Shown piece by piece: positions 8,898 to 17,002 of a DNA stretch of 64,000 bases. Under the pieces are notes generated by a model. The model made no database searches. It was not told the origin of the DNA and was given only the letters and a program-made list of their open reading frames with translations. A program made the position numbers and the translations under genes. This stretch comes from JAFKKS01 sp050187875 (lineage in GTDB: Bacteria > Pseudomonadota > Alphaproteobacteria > Rhizobiales > Xanthobacteraceae). Within the stretch, counting starts at the first letter, position 1, and the number at the start of each line of letters is the position of its first letter. The stretch spans positions 124,001 through 188,000 of the forward strand of contig JBFWXB010000002.1 in NCBI GenBank assembly GCA_050187875.1, read 5' to 3'.

Positions 8898-9758
8898 TCA
8901 GGCTCGCCCGAGCAGCCCGCCGGGCCGCACGACGAGCACCCCCGCCATGAGCGCATAGATCACAACGCTCGCGAATTGCGGGAGGAAGACCTTGCCGAAG
9001 GCGTCGGCGAGGCCGATCAGCAGCGCGCCGATGAACGCGCCGCGAACGCTGCCGATACCGCCGATGACGACCACGACGAAGGAGATGATGAGAACGCGTT
9101 CTCCAATGCCCGGATACACGCTTTCGATCGGCGCGCCGACGATCCCCGCCGCTGCGGCGAGCGAGACGCCGGCCGCAAAAACGAGCCGGAAGAGCCAACG
9201 CGTGTCGATCCCTAAGGCTTCCAGCATCTCACGGTTCGATTCCCCTGCCCGCACCATGCGTCCGACGCGCGTGCGCTGGATGACGAGCATCATGGCAAGC
9301 GCGAGAAGCACACAGATGCCGACGACCACGAGGCGGTAGAACGGATAGCTCATGATGTCGAAGAGCCGCACGCTCCCGTTCAGATAGGACGGCACCGGCA
9401 CGCTGTGCGGACGCGGGCCCCACAGAATGCGCTGCACCTCATTGAAAATGAGGACGAGGCCGAAGGTCAGCAGGACCTGTTGCAGGTGGTCGCGTGCATA
9501 GAGATGCCGGATGAACAGCCACTCGATCGCGGCGCCGAAGGCGAAGGCGAGCGGCACGCCGACGAGCAGTGCAAGAAAAATATCCCCGAGCAAGCTCGTC
9601 AGCGTGAGCGCGAGATAAGCGCCCAGCATATAGAACGAACCGTGCGAGAGGTTGATCACCCCCATGATGCCGAAGACGAGCGTCAACCCGCTCGCCGCCA
9701 GAAAGATGAGCAGGCCGTATTGGAGCCCGTTCACAATCTGGATGAGGATGAGGTCCAT
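8898..9758 (-). CDS. livH: Branched-chain amino acid-type ABC permease LivH
   Basis: A 286-residue inner-membrane permease with about eight hydrophobic segments. It opens with the LivH hallmark NGLQYGLLIFLAASGLTLVFGIMGVINLSHGSFYMLGAY and ends with GGIGSVRGAFIGALLIGLADAFGK (quoted here only as family hallmarks). It pairs with the LivM half of the next gene and sits 48 bp downstream of the binding-protein gene, with a stem-loop in the gap. Substrate identity is not visible. Confidence 0.94.
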   Translation of the reverse strand: MDLILIQIVNGLQYGLLIFLAASGLTLVFGIMGVINLSHGSFYMLGAYLALTLTSLLGDIFLALLVGVPLAFAFGAAIEWLFIRHLYARDHLQQVLLTFGLVLIFNEVQRILWGPRPHSVPVPSYLNGSVRLFDIMSYPFYRLVVVGICVLLALAMMLVIQRTRVGRMVRAGESNREMLEALGIDTRWLFRLVFAAGVSLAAAAGIVGAPIESVYPGIGERVLIISFVVVVIGGIGSVRGAFIGALLIGLADAFGKVFLPQFASVVIYALMAGVLVVRPGGLLGRA

Positions 9759-9790
9759 GCCGGAACCGTGCGTGCGAAAAGCCTTCCGGC
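9759..9790 (-). other. Stem-loop between binding-protein gene and livH
   Basis: GCCGGAA at 9759-9765 pairs with TTCCGGC at 9784-9790 across an 18-base loop. It lies in the 48-bp gap between the binding-protein stop and the livH start. No T-run follows, so it is more likely an RNA-stability or attenuation element that favours the binding protein than a terminator. Confidence 0.45.
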
Positions 9791-9806
9791 GGAACCGGCG
9801 CTCCGC

Positions 9807-11006
9807 CTATGCCCCCAGCCGGCAGCCGGTGCCCGGGTCGGCGAGCGCGGGTACGGCGTTGCGCTTGAAGCGGTTGGCGCCGTCCTTGAACTTGCGCAGA
9901 TAAAAATTCTGCACCGGGTTATGCGCGGCCGAAAGTTTGAAGGGGCCGCGCGGACTGTTGAACGCCGCGCTTGCCATCGCGGCGTTGAGCGTATCGCGCT
10001 TGGCGACATCGCCCGCGACGGCCTTGAGGCCGACATCGAGCAGCGCCATCGCGTCCCAGCCCTGCACGGCATAGACGTCGGCCGGCGCTTTATATTCCGC
10101 CTCGAAAGCCGTGCGGAACGCTTTGTTCTCGGCGTTATCGAGGTCGTCAGCGTAATGCATGACCGTGAAGAGCCCATCCGCTTCGCCGGCGATCGAGCTC
10201 TCGACTCCATCGGTGAGGAAGCCCGGCCCCCAGAGCGGGATGTTCGGGCGCAGTCCCGCCGCGGCATAATCCTTCAACCACTTCACCGCGCCACCGCCGG
10301 CAAAGAACGCAAAGACCGCATCCGGCTTGATCGAAGCGATCTCGGCGAGCGCCGACTGGAACTCGACGTTCGGGAACGGCAGCGCGATTTCTTTCATGAT
10401 CGTGCCGCCGCCTGCGGTGAAGGTCGAACGGAAGCCGGCGAGCGTCTCTTCGCCGGCGGCATATTTCCAATTCGCGGTGACGACACGCTTGATGCCGGCT
10501 TCGGCCATCACGCGGCCGCAGGCGATGCCGACCTGGCCGTTGGAAAACGAGGAGCGGAAGACGTTCTTCGCGCATTGGCCGCGCGTAAGGATGTCCGCGC
10601 CGGCATTCGGGATGATCGTCGGCACGCCTTCCTCGCGCGCGATCTTGCTCATCGCCATGGCGACGCCCGAGTGCACCGAGCCGACGAGCACATCGACCTT
10701 CTCGCCCTGCACCAGCTTCGTCGTGAGCTCCGGCGCCTTGGGCGGCTCCGACTGGTCGTCGAGCTTTATGAATTGGATGGCGCGGCCGCCGAGTGCGCCG
10801 CCCTGCTGTTTGACGTAAAGCTCCATCGCGCGCGTGATGGCTTCGCCAAGCTGCGCATAGGTGCCGCTGTAGGGGAGCAGCAGCCCGACCTTGACCGGCT
10901 TGGGCTGCGCGAAGGCCGGGGCGGGAAACGGCAGCGCCAGCCCCGCAACGCCGGCGCCGGCGAGCTTCAATACGTTCCGACGCGAAAAATGCCCTTGAGA
11001 CTTCAT
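9807..11006 (-). CDS. Branched-chain amino acid-type periplasmic binding protein (Peripla_BP_6), Tat-exported
   Basis: A 399-residue receptor that starts the liv-type operon. The signal is twin-arginine (FSRRNVLKLAGAG) with cleavage near PAFAQPKPV. The mature part starts VKVGLLLPYSGTYAQLGEAI, the standard opening of LivJ/AmiC-like type I binding proteins, followed by KLDDQSEPPKAPELTTKLVQ and a conserved VGSVHSGVAMA loop. The ATG at 11006 has GGAGGGGTGAGG just upstream. The in-frame upstream codons to 11084 precede the ribosome site and are rejected. Ligand is unknown. Confidence 0.92.
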   Translation of the reverse strand: MKSQGHFSRRNVLKLAGAGVAGLALPFPAPAFAQPKPVKVGLLLPYSGTYAQLGEAITRAMELYVKQQGGALGGRAIQFIKLDDQSEPPKAPELTTKLVQGEKVDVLVGSVHSGVAMAMSKIAREEGVPTIIPNAGADILTRGQCAKNVFRSSFSNGQVGIACGRVMAEAGIKRVVTANWKYAAGEETLAGFRSTFTAGGGTIMKEIALPFPNVEFQSALAEIASIKPDAVFAFFAGGGAVKWLKDYAAAGLRPNIPLWGPGFLTDGVESSIAGEADGLFTVMHYADDLDNAENKAFRTAFEAEYKAPADVYAVQGWDAMALLDVGLKAVAGDVAKRDTLNAAMASAAFNSPRGPFKLSAAHNPVQNFYLRKFKDGANRFKRNAVPALADPGTGCRLGA

Positions 11007-11117
11007 CCTCACCCCTCCGCTTGCGGCCGCCTGAACCGGGACCGTCTTGCGTTCCGCACTATAGATAAACGAGGGGCGGTGCAATAATGCCGCGACCGAG
11101 GGGGCGCGGACGCGCCA

Positions 11118-11579
11118 TCACGCGGTGAGCGCTGCCGTCGCGGCGGCCCAGGCCGCCAGCATCAGGATCAGGCGACCGTAATTCACCATGCGCCACAGTG
11201 CGAATTTTCGTCGCACATCGGTCCAGGCGATTCCATCGGCCCGCTGCAAGCGGATGATCGTCGGGATGAAGTAGGCAAATGTCGCGATCCGCTCCAGAAC
11301 GACAAGCGCCGTCGCGATCATCCACCAGAAGCGGCGCGGCTCATCCATCGGCGTCAGAAGGCAGAGCGCGCTTGCGATCGTAAGCAGTGTCAGCGGAACC
11401 GTCGTCGCAAAGACCCAGAAGCGGCGGCCACTGTCGGGGGAATGCAGCGATTCCGGCGGCGCGCTACCCCACAGCGGCACAACGATACGCGCCTCATAAA
11501 CGCCGGCGCCGAAGGCTACCCCCAAGTCAAGGATGAGAAGCCAGAGAACAATCGTCACAATATCGACAGGCACAGTCAT
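11118..11579 (-). CDS. Four-helix membrane protein of unknown function (possibly DUF1772-like)
   Basis: A 153-residue protein with four predicted membrane helices: residues about 7-28, 55-77, 88-108 and 132-152. Conserved-looking features are an early GAGVYEARIVVPLW segment and a basic loop RADGIAWTDVRRKFALWR before the last helix. The layout resembles the DUF1772/anthrone-oxygenase-like family, but I am not sure of that. It lies between the liv-type operon and a DUF2939 gene, both on the same strand, with 29 bp to the latter. No catalytic motif can be named. Confidence 0.68.
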   Translation of the reverse strand: MTVPVDIVTIVLWLLILDLGVAFGAGVYEARIVVPLWGSAPPESLHSPDSGRRFWVFATTVPLTLLTIASALCLLTPMDEPRRFWWMIATALVVLERIATFAYFIPTIIRLQRADGIAWTDVRRKFALWRMVNYGRLILMLAAWAAATAALTA

Positions 11580-11608
11580 TCAATCCGATTCAAATATCGT
11601 TCACGTCG

Positions 11609-12193
11609 CTACTTCGCCTCCGACGCGGCCATCAGCTGACGTGCCAAACGGAGGCGAAGCTCATCGGGCAACTGGATGTCGTGCAGTTTCCAGGTCCAAC
11701 GGATGAGGCGCAGGCGGATGCGAAACGCCGCACGCTGCTCGGCGGAGGGCGGCACCGTCACGTAGAAATCGTCGAAGCTGTATTCGGAGCCGGCATAGAG
11801 GTTCCATGCGTCCCGCAAATCCTGCGGCAGCAATCGGAGCCTCGAGCGCGGCGCGTCATCGCCCGGCCACTGGCCGCTGAGGATGTCGACGAGGCGATCG
11901 GGCGCCGCCATTTTATCGATCGCCTGGTCGGTCAGCGCGGTCGCCGTGGTGCCAATCAACATCTGCCCGAAGGGCCCAAGCCGCGCCTCCTTTCCCGTCA
12001 GGCGCAGGTAGGCGTGCAGCACCTGGCGATTAAGCGAGGTTGCGACGGTGCGAAACTCCACCCGCTTCTGGATCGTCGACAGATCATGGTGCTCGACGGC
12101 GTGCACGAGACGATACAGGTCAACGAACGGCCACAGGGTGTAGGCCGCGAAAATCAAAAGAAGCGGAATGCCAAGGCGAACGACCCAGCGCAT
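11609..12193 (-). CDS. DUF2939-family membrane-anchored protein
   Basis: A 194-residue protein with one N-terminal membrane segment (about residues 5-25) that runs straight into the DUF2939-like opening WPFVDLYRLVHAVEHHD. A charged soluble domain rich in Arg and Leu follows. The C-terminal part (FDDFYVTVPPSAEQRAAFRI) would face the periplasm if the N-terminus is inside. I chose the ATG at 12193 because sequence further upstream in the frame overlaps the divergent cysK leader and looks non-coding. The role of the family is unknown; it is frequent in Bradyrhizobium relatives. Confidence 0.75.
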   Translation of the reverse strand: MRWVVRLGIPLLLIFAAYTLWPFVDLYRLVHAVEHHDLSTIQKRVEFRTVATSLNRQVLHAYLRLTGKEARLGPFGQMLIGTTATALTDQAIDKMAAPDRLVDILSGQWPGDDAPRSRLRLLPQDLRDAWNLYAGSEYSFDDFYVTVPPSAEQRAAFRIRLRLIRWTWKLHDIQLPDELRLRLARQLMAASEAK

Positions 12194-12305
12194 AGGACGA
12201 AGTACGCCGCTCAATGCGGCACCTTCGGGGCGGCCCTGACATTTCCGCGTGTTGCGGCGCCTTCGGCGCTCCTCTAACCTCCCCGCTCCTGTCCCCCCAC
12301 GAAAA

Positions 12306-13346
12306 ATGACAATGCAGACACGCAACGGCATCATCGAGGCGATCGGCAACACCCCTCTCATCAGGCTGCAGCGTGCGTCGGACGCGACCGGCTGTACCAT
12401 TTTGGGCAAAGCCGAGTTCATGAATCCGGGCCAATCGGTCAAGGACCGGGCCGGCCGCCAGATGATTCTCGAAGCGGAAAAGCGCGGCGAGCTCAAACCC
12501 GGCGGGCTCGTGGTCGAGAGCACCGCCGGCAACACCGGCATCGGCCTCGCCCTCGTCGCCAATGCGCGTGGCTATCGCACCATCATCGTCATCCCCGAAA
12601 CGCAGAGCCAGGAAAAAAAGGACATGCTGCGCCTCTGCGGCGCGGCCTTGATCGAGGTGCCGGCGGCTCCCTTCAGCAACCCAAACAATTATCAGCACGT
12701 CGGGCGACGGCTGGCGGAGAAGCTGCGCAAGAGCGAACCGAATGGCGTCATCTTCGCCGACCAATGGAACAATCTCGACAACCGCAAGGCCCATTACGTC
12801 TCGACCGGGCCCGAGATCTGGGAGCAGACGGACGGCAAGGTCGACGCCTTCATCTGCGCGATCGGCACCGGCGGCACGATCGCGGGAACATCGCAGTTCC
12901 TGCGCGAGAAGAAGAAAGATATCGTCATCGGAGTAGCCGACCCGCGCGGCGCGGCGATGTATGACCTTTTCACGCGCGGCGAAGCAAAAACCTCCGAGGG
13001 CGGCTCGATCACCGAGGGTATCGGCCTCGGTCGTGTGACGCCCATCATCGAGGGCATGAAGGTCGACAAGGCCTATCTCATTCCGGACGAAGAGGCCGTG
13101 CCTTACGTGTTTGACCTTCTCGAACATGAGGGTCTCTGCATCGGCGGCTCGTCGGGCATCAACGTCGCCGGCGCCGTGCGCCTGGCGAAGGAACTGGGGC
13201 CGGGGCACACCATCGTCACGGTGCTCGCCGATTTCGGCACGCGCTATCAATCGAAGCTTTTCAACCCGCAATTCTTGCGCTCCAAAAACCTGCCGGTGCC
13301 GGCGTGGCTGGAGCGCAAGGTCGACATCAAGCCTCCGCTCGAATGA
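12306..13346 (+). CDS. cysK: Cysteine synthase A (O-acetylserine sulfhydrylase)
   Basis: A 346-residue PLP enzyme that makes L-cysteine from O-acetylserine and sulfide. The PLP lysine sits in NPGQSVKDRAGR (about Lys46), the substrate loop is STAGNTGIG, and the phosphate-binding loop is GTGGTIAGT. The C-terminal GGSSGINVAGA is also conserved. It is about 30 residues longer than E. coli CysK, as in many alphaproteobacteria. ATG 12306 was chosen; ATG 12312 is a possible alternative. The last bases overlap the next start codon (ATGA), so the pair is translationally coupled. Confidence 0.93.
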   Translation: MTMQTRNGIIEAIGNTPLIRLQRASDATGCTILGKAEFMNPGQSVKDRAGRQMILEAEKRGELKPGGLVVESTAGNTGIGLALVANARGYRTIIVIPETQSQEKKDMLRLCGAALIEVPAAPFSNPNNYQHVGRRLAEKLRKSEPNGVIFADQWNNLDNRKAHYVSTGPEIWEQTDGKVDAFICAIGTGGTIAGTSQFLREKKKDIVIGVADPRGAAMYDLFTRGEAKTSEGGSITEGIGLGRVTPIIEGMKVDKAYLIPDEEAVPYVFDLLEHEGLCIGGSSGINVAGAVRLAKELGPGHTIVTVLADFGTRYQSKLFNPQFLRSKNLPVPAWLERKVDIKPPLE

Positions 13347-14068
13347 TCATGGCAACCGACCTCCTCTTCCGCGATGACGCTTATCTGCGCGACGCCGCCG
13401 CCAAGGTTTTGGCGCTGACGGATGACGGCGGGATCGTGCTTGACCGCACGCTGTTCTACGCAACCTCCGGCGGCCAGCCGACCGACACCGGCACGCTGAC
13501 ACTCGCGACCGGCGCAACCGCGCGCGTCGCCGCCGCGGCTTATACCGATGCCGCGAAGACCGAGATCGTGCATCGTCTCGATCCCGCGACGACGGATCGT
13601 CCTGCGGTCGGGGACGCGGTACGCCTCGCCATCGACTGGGAGCCGCGTTACGCGCGCATGCGCATGCACACCGCGCTGCATCTGCTCTCGGCCGCCCTGC
13701 CCTATCCCGTGACCGGCGGCTCGGTCGGCGATGTGGAAGGCCGCCTCGATTTCGATATCCCTGATGCCGGCCTCGACAAGGACGAGATCAGCGCGAAGCT
13801 CGCCGAGATGATCGCAAAGGATGCGGACGTGTCAGCCCGCTGGATCAGCGACGCCGAGCTCGAAGCCAATCCCGGGCTCGTGAAGACCATGTCGGTCAAG
13901 CCGCCGATAGGCACCGGCCGCGTGCGGCTGATCGAGATCGCCGGCCTTGATCTGCAGCCTTGCGGCGGCACGCATGTGCGGCGCACCTCAGAGATCGGCG
14001 CAGTGCGCGTCACGCAGATCGAGAAAAAGGGCAAGCAGAACCGGCGCGTCCGGCTCGCTTTCGTCTGA
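13343..14068 (+). CDS. AlaX-type alanyl-tRNA editing protein
   Basis: A 241-residue trans-editing hydrolase that removes Ser or Gly wrongly charged onto tRNA-Ala. The zinc-binding pattern of the AlaRS editing domain is complete: HTALHLLSA (HxxxH) and later CGGTHVRRTSEIG (CxxxH). The N-terminus shows the editing-domain opening LDRTLFYATSGGQPTDTG. The start at 13343 overlaps the cysK stop; a second ATG at 13349 is also possible. Coupling with cysK makes sense if serine pools and cysteine synthesis are linked, but that is inference. Confidence 0.9.
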   Translation: MIMATDLLFRDDAYLRDAAAKVLALTDDGGIVLDRTLFYATSGGQPTDTGTLTLATGATARVAAAAYTDAAKTEIVHRLDPATTDRPAVGDAVRLAIDWEPRYARMRMHTALHLLSAALPYPVTGGSVGDVEGRLDFDIPDAGLDKDEISAKLAEMIAKDADVSARWISDAELEANPGLVKTMSVKPPIGTGRVRLIEIAGLDLQPCGGTHVRRTSEIGAVRVTQIEKKGKQNRRVRLAFV

Positions 14069-14165
14069 TGCCGCTCCTGTTGCCCTTGAGCGGCGAAGGA
14101 ACATCACGTCGCCGTCGCCATTGAGCTATCGCACGCGCCGCGCGCGAACATCGAAAGGCTGATCC

Positions 14166-15038
14166 ATGTCTCCGGAGACTTCGCTCCCCAGCCGCTGGCT
14201 GAAATCGACCGAGTGGCTGGCGGACAATCTCAAGCGGCCGGATGTCGTCGTCGTGGACGGCTCTTTCTATCTTCCGACGCAGAAGCGCGATGCGCAAAAA
14301 GAATATGACGACGGGCATATCCCGGGCGCAGTCTTCTTCGACATCGACAAGGTCGCGGACCACTCGACCGATCTGCCGCATATGATGCCGGGGCCGAATA
14401 TCTTTCGCGAGGCTGTCGAAGCGCTGGGCATCAGCAAGACCGACACCATCGTCATCTATGACGGCATGGGGCTGATGTCGGCGCCGCGGGTCTGGTGGAC
14501 CTTCCGCCTCTTCGGCGCACCAAATGTCTTTATCCTTGATGGCGGCATGCCGAAATGGAAAGCGGAGCATCGCCCGCTCGAACCCGGCGCGGTCAAGCGT
14601 GAACGAAGCCATTTCGATGCGGAGATGCAGACCGGCAAAGTGGCCTCCGTCGACGACGTGCAACTCGCCCTGAGCACGCGCGACACGCAGGTTGTCGACG
14701 CCCGCGCCGCCGATCGCTTCCGCGGTGAGGCGCCGGAGCCGCGCGCCGGACTTAAATCGGGGCACATGCCCGGGGCGTTGAACGTGCCTTACAGCGGCTT
14801 GCTCGAAAACGGGCGGCTGGCGTCCACCGACAAAATCCGCAAGACGTTCGAGGACGGCGGTGTCGATCTCGACAAGCCCGTGATCACGAGTTGCGGCTCC
14901 GGCGTCACCGCGGCTGTGCTCTGGTTCGCGCTCGATGCGCTCGGAAAGCCGCCGGCCGCGCTTTACGACGGCTCGTGGACGGAATGGGCGTCGCGGCCCG
15001 ATCTGCCAATCGCGAACGGTCCGGCGAAGAAGGCGTGA
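14166..15038 (+). CDS. sseA: Sulfurtransferase (3-mercaptopyruvate sulfurtransferase / rhodanese family)
   Basis: A 290-residue protein with two rhodanese domains (about 15-135 and 165-285). The first is the inactive one and carries DGHIPGAVFFDID. The second carries the active-site loop SCGSGVTA with Cys about 243, whose CGSGVT form favours mercaptopyruvate over thiosulfate. It probably moves sulfur from 3-mercaptopyruvate to cyanide or thiols. It follows cysK and the AlaX gene on the same strand after a 97-bp gap, forming a sulfur-linked group. Confidence 0.9.
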   Translation: MSPETSLPSRWLKSTEWLADNLKRPDVVVVDGSFYLPTQKRDAQKEYDDGHIPGAVFFDIDKVADHSTDLPHMMPGPNIFREAVEALGISKTDTIVIYDGMGLMSAPRVWWTFRLFGAPNVFILDGGMPKWKAEHRPLEPGAVKRERSHFDAEMQTGKVASVDDVQLALSTRDTQVVDARAADRFRGEAPEPRAGLKSGHMPGALNVPYSGLLENGRLASTDKIRKTFEDGGVDLDKPVITSCGSGVTAAVLWFALDALGKPPAALYDGSWTEWASRPDLPIANGPAKKA

Positions 15039-15049
15039 CTCTCTTGTTG

Positions 15050-15178
15050 TCATGCCCGCACCCGGGCCTGGCCTTCGGCCAGCCCGAGTACAAGCTCCAG
15101 CGGGCATCCAGTACGCCCTGCTTTCATCGTAGCACACGGCGTACTGGGTCCCCGCCTTCGCGGGGACGACGCCGAGTA
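15050..15178. repeat. Intergenic palindromic repeat, two hairpin units
   Basis: Two inverted pairs fill the gap between convergent sseA and the sugar-type permease. The first uses TGCCCGC arms around a GGCCTGGCCTTCGGCCAGCC core. The second uses CCAGTACGCC and GGCGTACTGG arms followed by the hairpin GTCCCCGCCTTCGCGGGGAC. This composition is typical of repeats scattered between genes in Bradyrhizobium-like genomes. It may also end transcription from both sides. Confidence 0.6.
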
Positions 15179-15180
15179 GC

Positions 15181-16032
15181 TCAGCTCTTCACGGCGCCCG
15201 CCGTGAGCCCTGACACCATGTAGCGGCGGAAGGCGTAGTAGATCGCGGCAGGCGGCAGCGCGTAGATCACCCCGGTCGTCATCAAGAGTTCCCACGGCGA
15301 GTCGTCCGCGGCGAGGAAGTTTCCCAGCGCGACGGGCAGCGTCAGCTCGACATCCTTCGAGAGCAGCAGGAACGCATAGAGATATTCGTTCCACGCGAGC
15401 AGTAGCGCGTAGGTGCCCACCGCAACCAGCGACGGCATCATCAGCGGCAGATAGATCAGCCGGAAAAGCTGCAGCGTGGTCGCGCCGTCGACCGTTGCCG
15501 CCTCGTCCAATTCGACAGGCAATTTATCGGAGGCCTGCTTCAGGACCCAGATCGCGTAAGGCGCCGCAATCGTGACCATCGCAAGGATCAGCGACCAGTG
15601 ATTGTTGAGCAGCCCGTAGATGCCCATCGTGCGGTACATCGGCACGGCAAGGAAAGCGGCCGGAATGAAGTAGGTGAACAGCGCGAGGTTCATGATCGCG
15701 CGGCCGCCCTTCACCCGCAGCCGCGAGATAGCGAAGGCAGCTGTCGTCGCGATCAACAACGTGAACGCGCCGACCGCGACGGCGATGACGACCGAGTTCC
15801 AGAACTGGACGTAGAAATCGCGCAGGAAGTAGTGCTGCTGCTTGAAGACGATCTCGAAATTGCGCAGCGTTGGATGGTCAGGCCACAGCTTGCCGCTGAA
15901 GGCGTCCTCTTTCGGCGAGATCGAGAACAGGAACAGGTGGTAGAGCGGCAGCATCGTCCAGACGAACACCGGGATGCCGATGAGCAGAAGCTTCGCTTCG
16001 GTGCCGATGTCGCGGAGTGATGGGATCCTCAT
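15181..16032 (-). CDS. Carbohydrate-type ABC transporter permease (MalG/UgpE-like)
   Basis: A 283-residue inner-membrane permease with about six membrane segments. The coupling loop that meets the ATPase is visible as VELDEAATVDGATTLQLFRLIYLPLMMPS, the EAAxxDGA form typical of sugar permeases. The N-terminus has the MalG-like SISPKEDAFSG periplasmic loop. It overlaps the upstream permease by 4 bp. Together with the MalF-like protein it forms the channel of a sugar or polyol importer; the ligand is unknown. Confidence 0.92.
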   Translation of the reverse strand: MRIPSLRDIGTEAKLLLIGIPVFVWTMLPLYHLFLFSISPKEDAFSGKLWPDHPTLRNFEIVFKQQHYFLRDFYVQFWNSVVIAVAVGAFTLLIATTAAFAISRLRVKGGRAIMNLALFTYFIPAAFLAVPMYRTMGIYGLLNNHWSLILAMVTIAAPYAIWVLKQASDKLPVELDEAATVDGATTLQLFRLIYLPLMMPSLVAVGTYALLLAWNEYLYAFLLLSKDVELTLPVALGNFLAADDSPWELLMTTGVIYALPPAAIYYAFRRYMVSGLTAGAVKS

Positions 16033-16904
16033 CGCGACAGCCTCTTCATCATCACGTAGACGAGCGGCAGCACCAGCGGCAGCGCGCAGACGATCGACGC
16101 CATCGCGAGATCGAGTTGATCGAGGCGCAGGTAACGGATGCCGAGCGTCGAGAGGACATGCGTGAGGTCAGCCGGACCGCCGCCGGTCAAGAGATAGACG
16201 CTGTTGAAGTCGCCCAGCGTCCAGATCATCGAGAGCAATGTGCAGGTCAGATACAGCGTCTGCATCGACGGCCAGGTGATGAAACGGAACGTCTGCCAGC
16301 CGTTGGCGCCGTCAACCTTCGCCGCTTCGTAGAGGTCATTCGAAATCGCGAGCCGCCCGGTCACCAGGATCAGCGTCCAGAACGGCAGCGATTTCCAGAT
16401 GTGCATCAGAATCGTCATCGTCAGCGCGATCGTGGGATCGTTGAGCCAGTTCGGACCGTCCTCCGCAGTGAGCTTGAAGATCAGCTGATTGATCACCCCC
16501 CATTCGGGATTGAGCATGAAGCGCACCGACAGGATCGTCGGAATCGACGGCACCGCCCAGGGCAGGATGAACAGGACCGAGAGCCAGCGGATCCAGGCGC
16601 GCTGCTGCACAAAGAAGCCCGAGAGCAGCAGCGCGATCACCATCTTGATGTTGATGCCGATCAACAAAAAGATGAGCGTGTTGACGGCGGCGCGTGCGAA
16701 AATCGGATCGTTGTAGAGCGCGACATAGCTCGCCGGATGCCGCGCCAGCCAGAAGCCGTACCCGACCGGATAGAGCACGAACGCGCAGAAGATGAGCAAA
16801 TACGGCGTAACGAGGAGAAGACCCCACGCCTGCGCGGGCGTGAGCCAAGACGACATCGGCCCGCGCCGGACCGCGTCGTCGGATGCGAGGGTCATCGTTG
16901 CCAT
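16029..16904 (-). CDS. Carbohydrate-type ABC transporter permease (MalF/UgpA-like)
   Basis: A 291-residue permease with about six membrane segments. The ATPase-coupling loop reads LYEAAKVDGANGWQTFRFITWP. A weak start-site question exists: ATG at 16904 is followed by a second in-frame ATG at 16895, both plausible. It is the partner of the MalG-like gene just downstream (4-bp overlap) and follows the binding-protein gene after 98 bp that contain a strong stem-loop. No ATPase gene lies in this cluster. Confidence 0.91.
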   Translation of the reverse strand: MATMTLASDDAVRRGPMSSWLTPAQAWGLLLVTPYLLIFCAFVLYPVGYGFWLARHPASYVALYNDPIFARAAVNTLIFLLIGINIKMVIALLLSGFFVQQRAWIRWLSVLFILPWAVPSIPTILSVRFMLNPEWGVINQLIFKLTAEDGPNWLNDPTIALTMTILMHIWKSLPFWTLILVTGRLAISNDLYEAAKVDGANGWQTFRFITWPSMQTLYLTCTLLSMIWTLGDFNSVYLLTGGGPADLTHVLSTLGIRYLRLDQLDLAMASIVCALPLVLPLVYVMMKRLSR

Positions 16905-16941
16905 GGCGGTAGCTTAGACCTCCCGGCACGATAGGGAAGCG

Positions 16942-16962
16942 CGCGGCGCAGGAAGCGCCGCG
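16942..16962 (-). other. Stem-loop between sugar-type binding-protein gene and permease gene
   Basis: CGCGGCGC at 16942-16949 pairs perfectly with GCGCCGCG at 16955-16962 over a 5-base loop. It sits in the 98-bp gap after the binding-protein gene. No T-run follows. The position suits a 3' stabilising element that lets the binding protein be made in excess of the permeases. Confidence 0.5.
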
Positions 16963-17002
16963 GCTCCGATTCGCGGCCGGATCATGGCGGACCGTACTCC
17001 GG

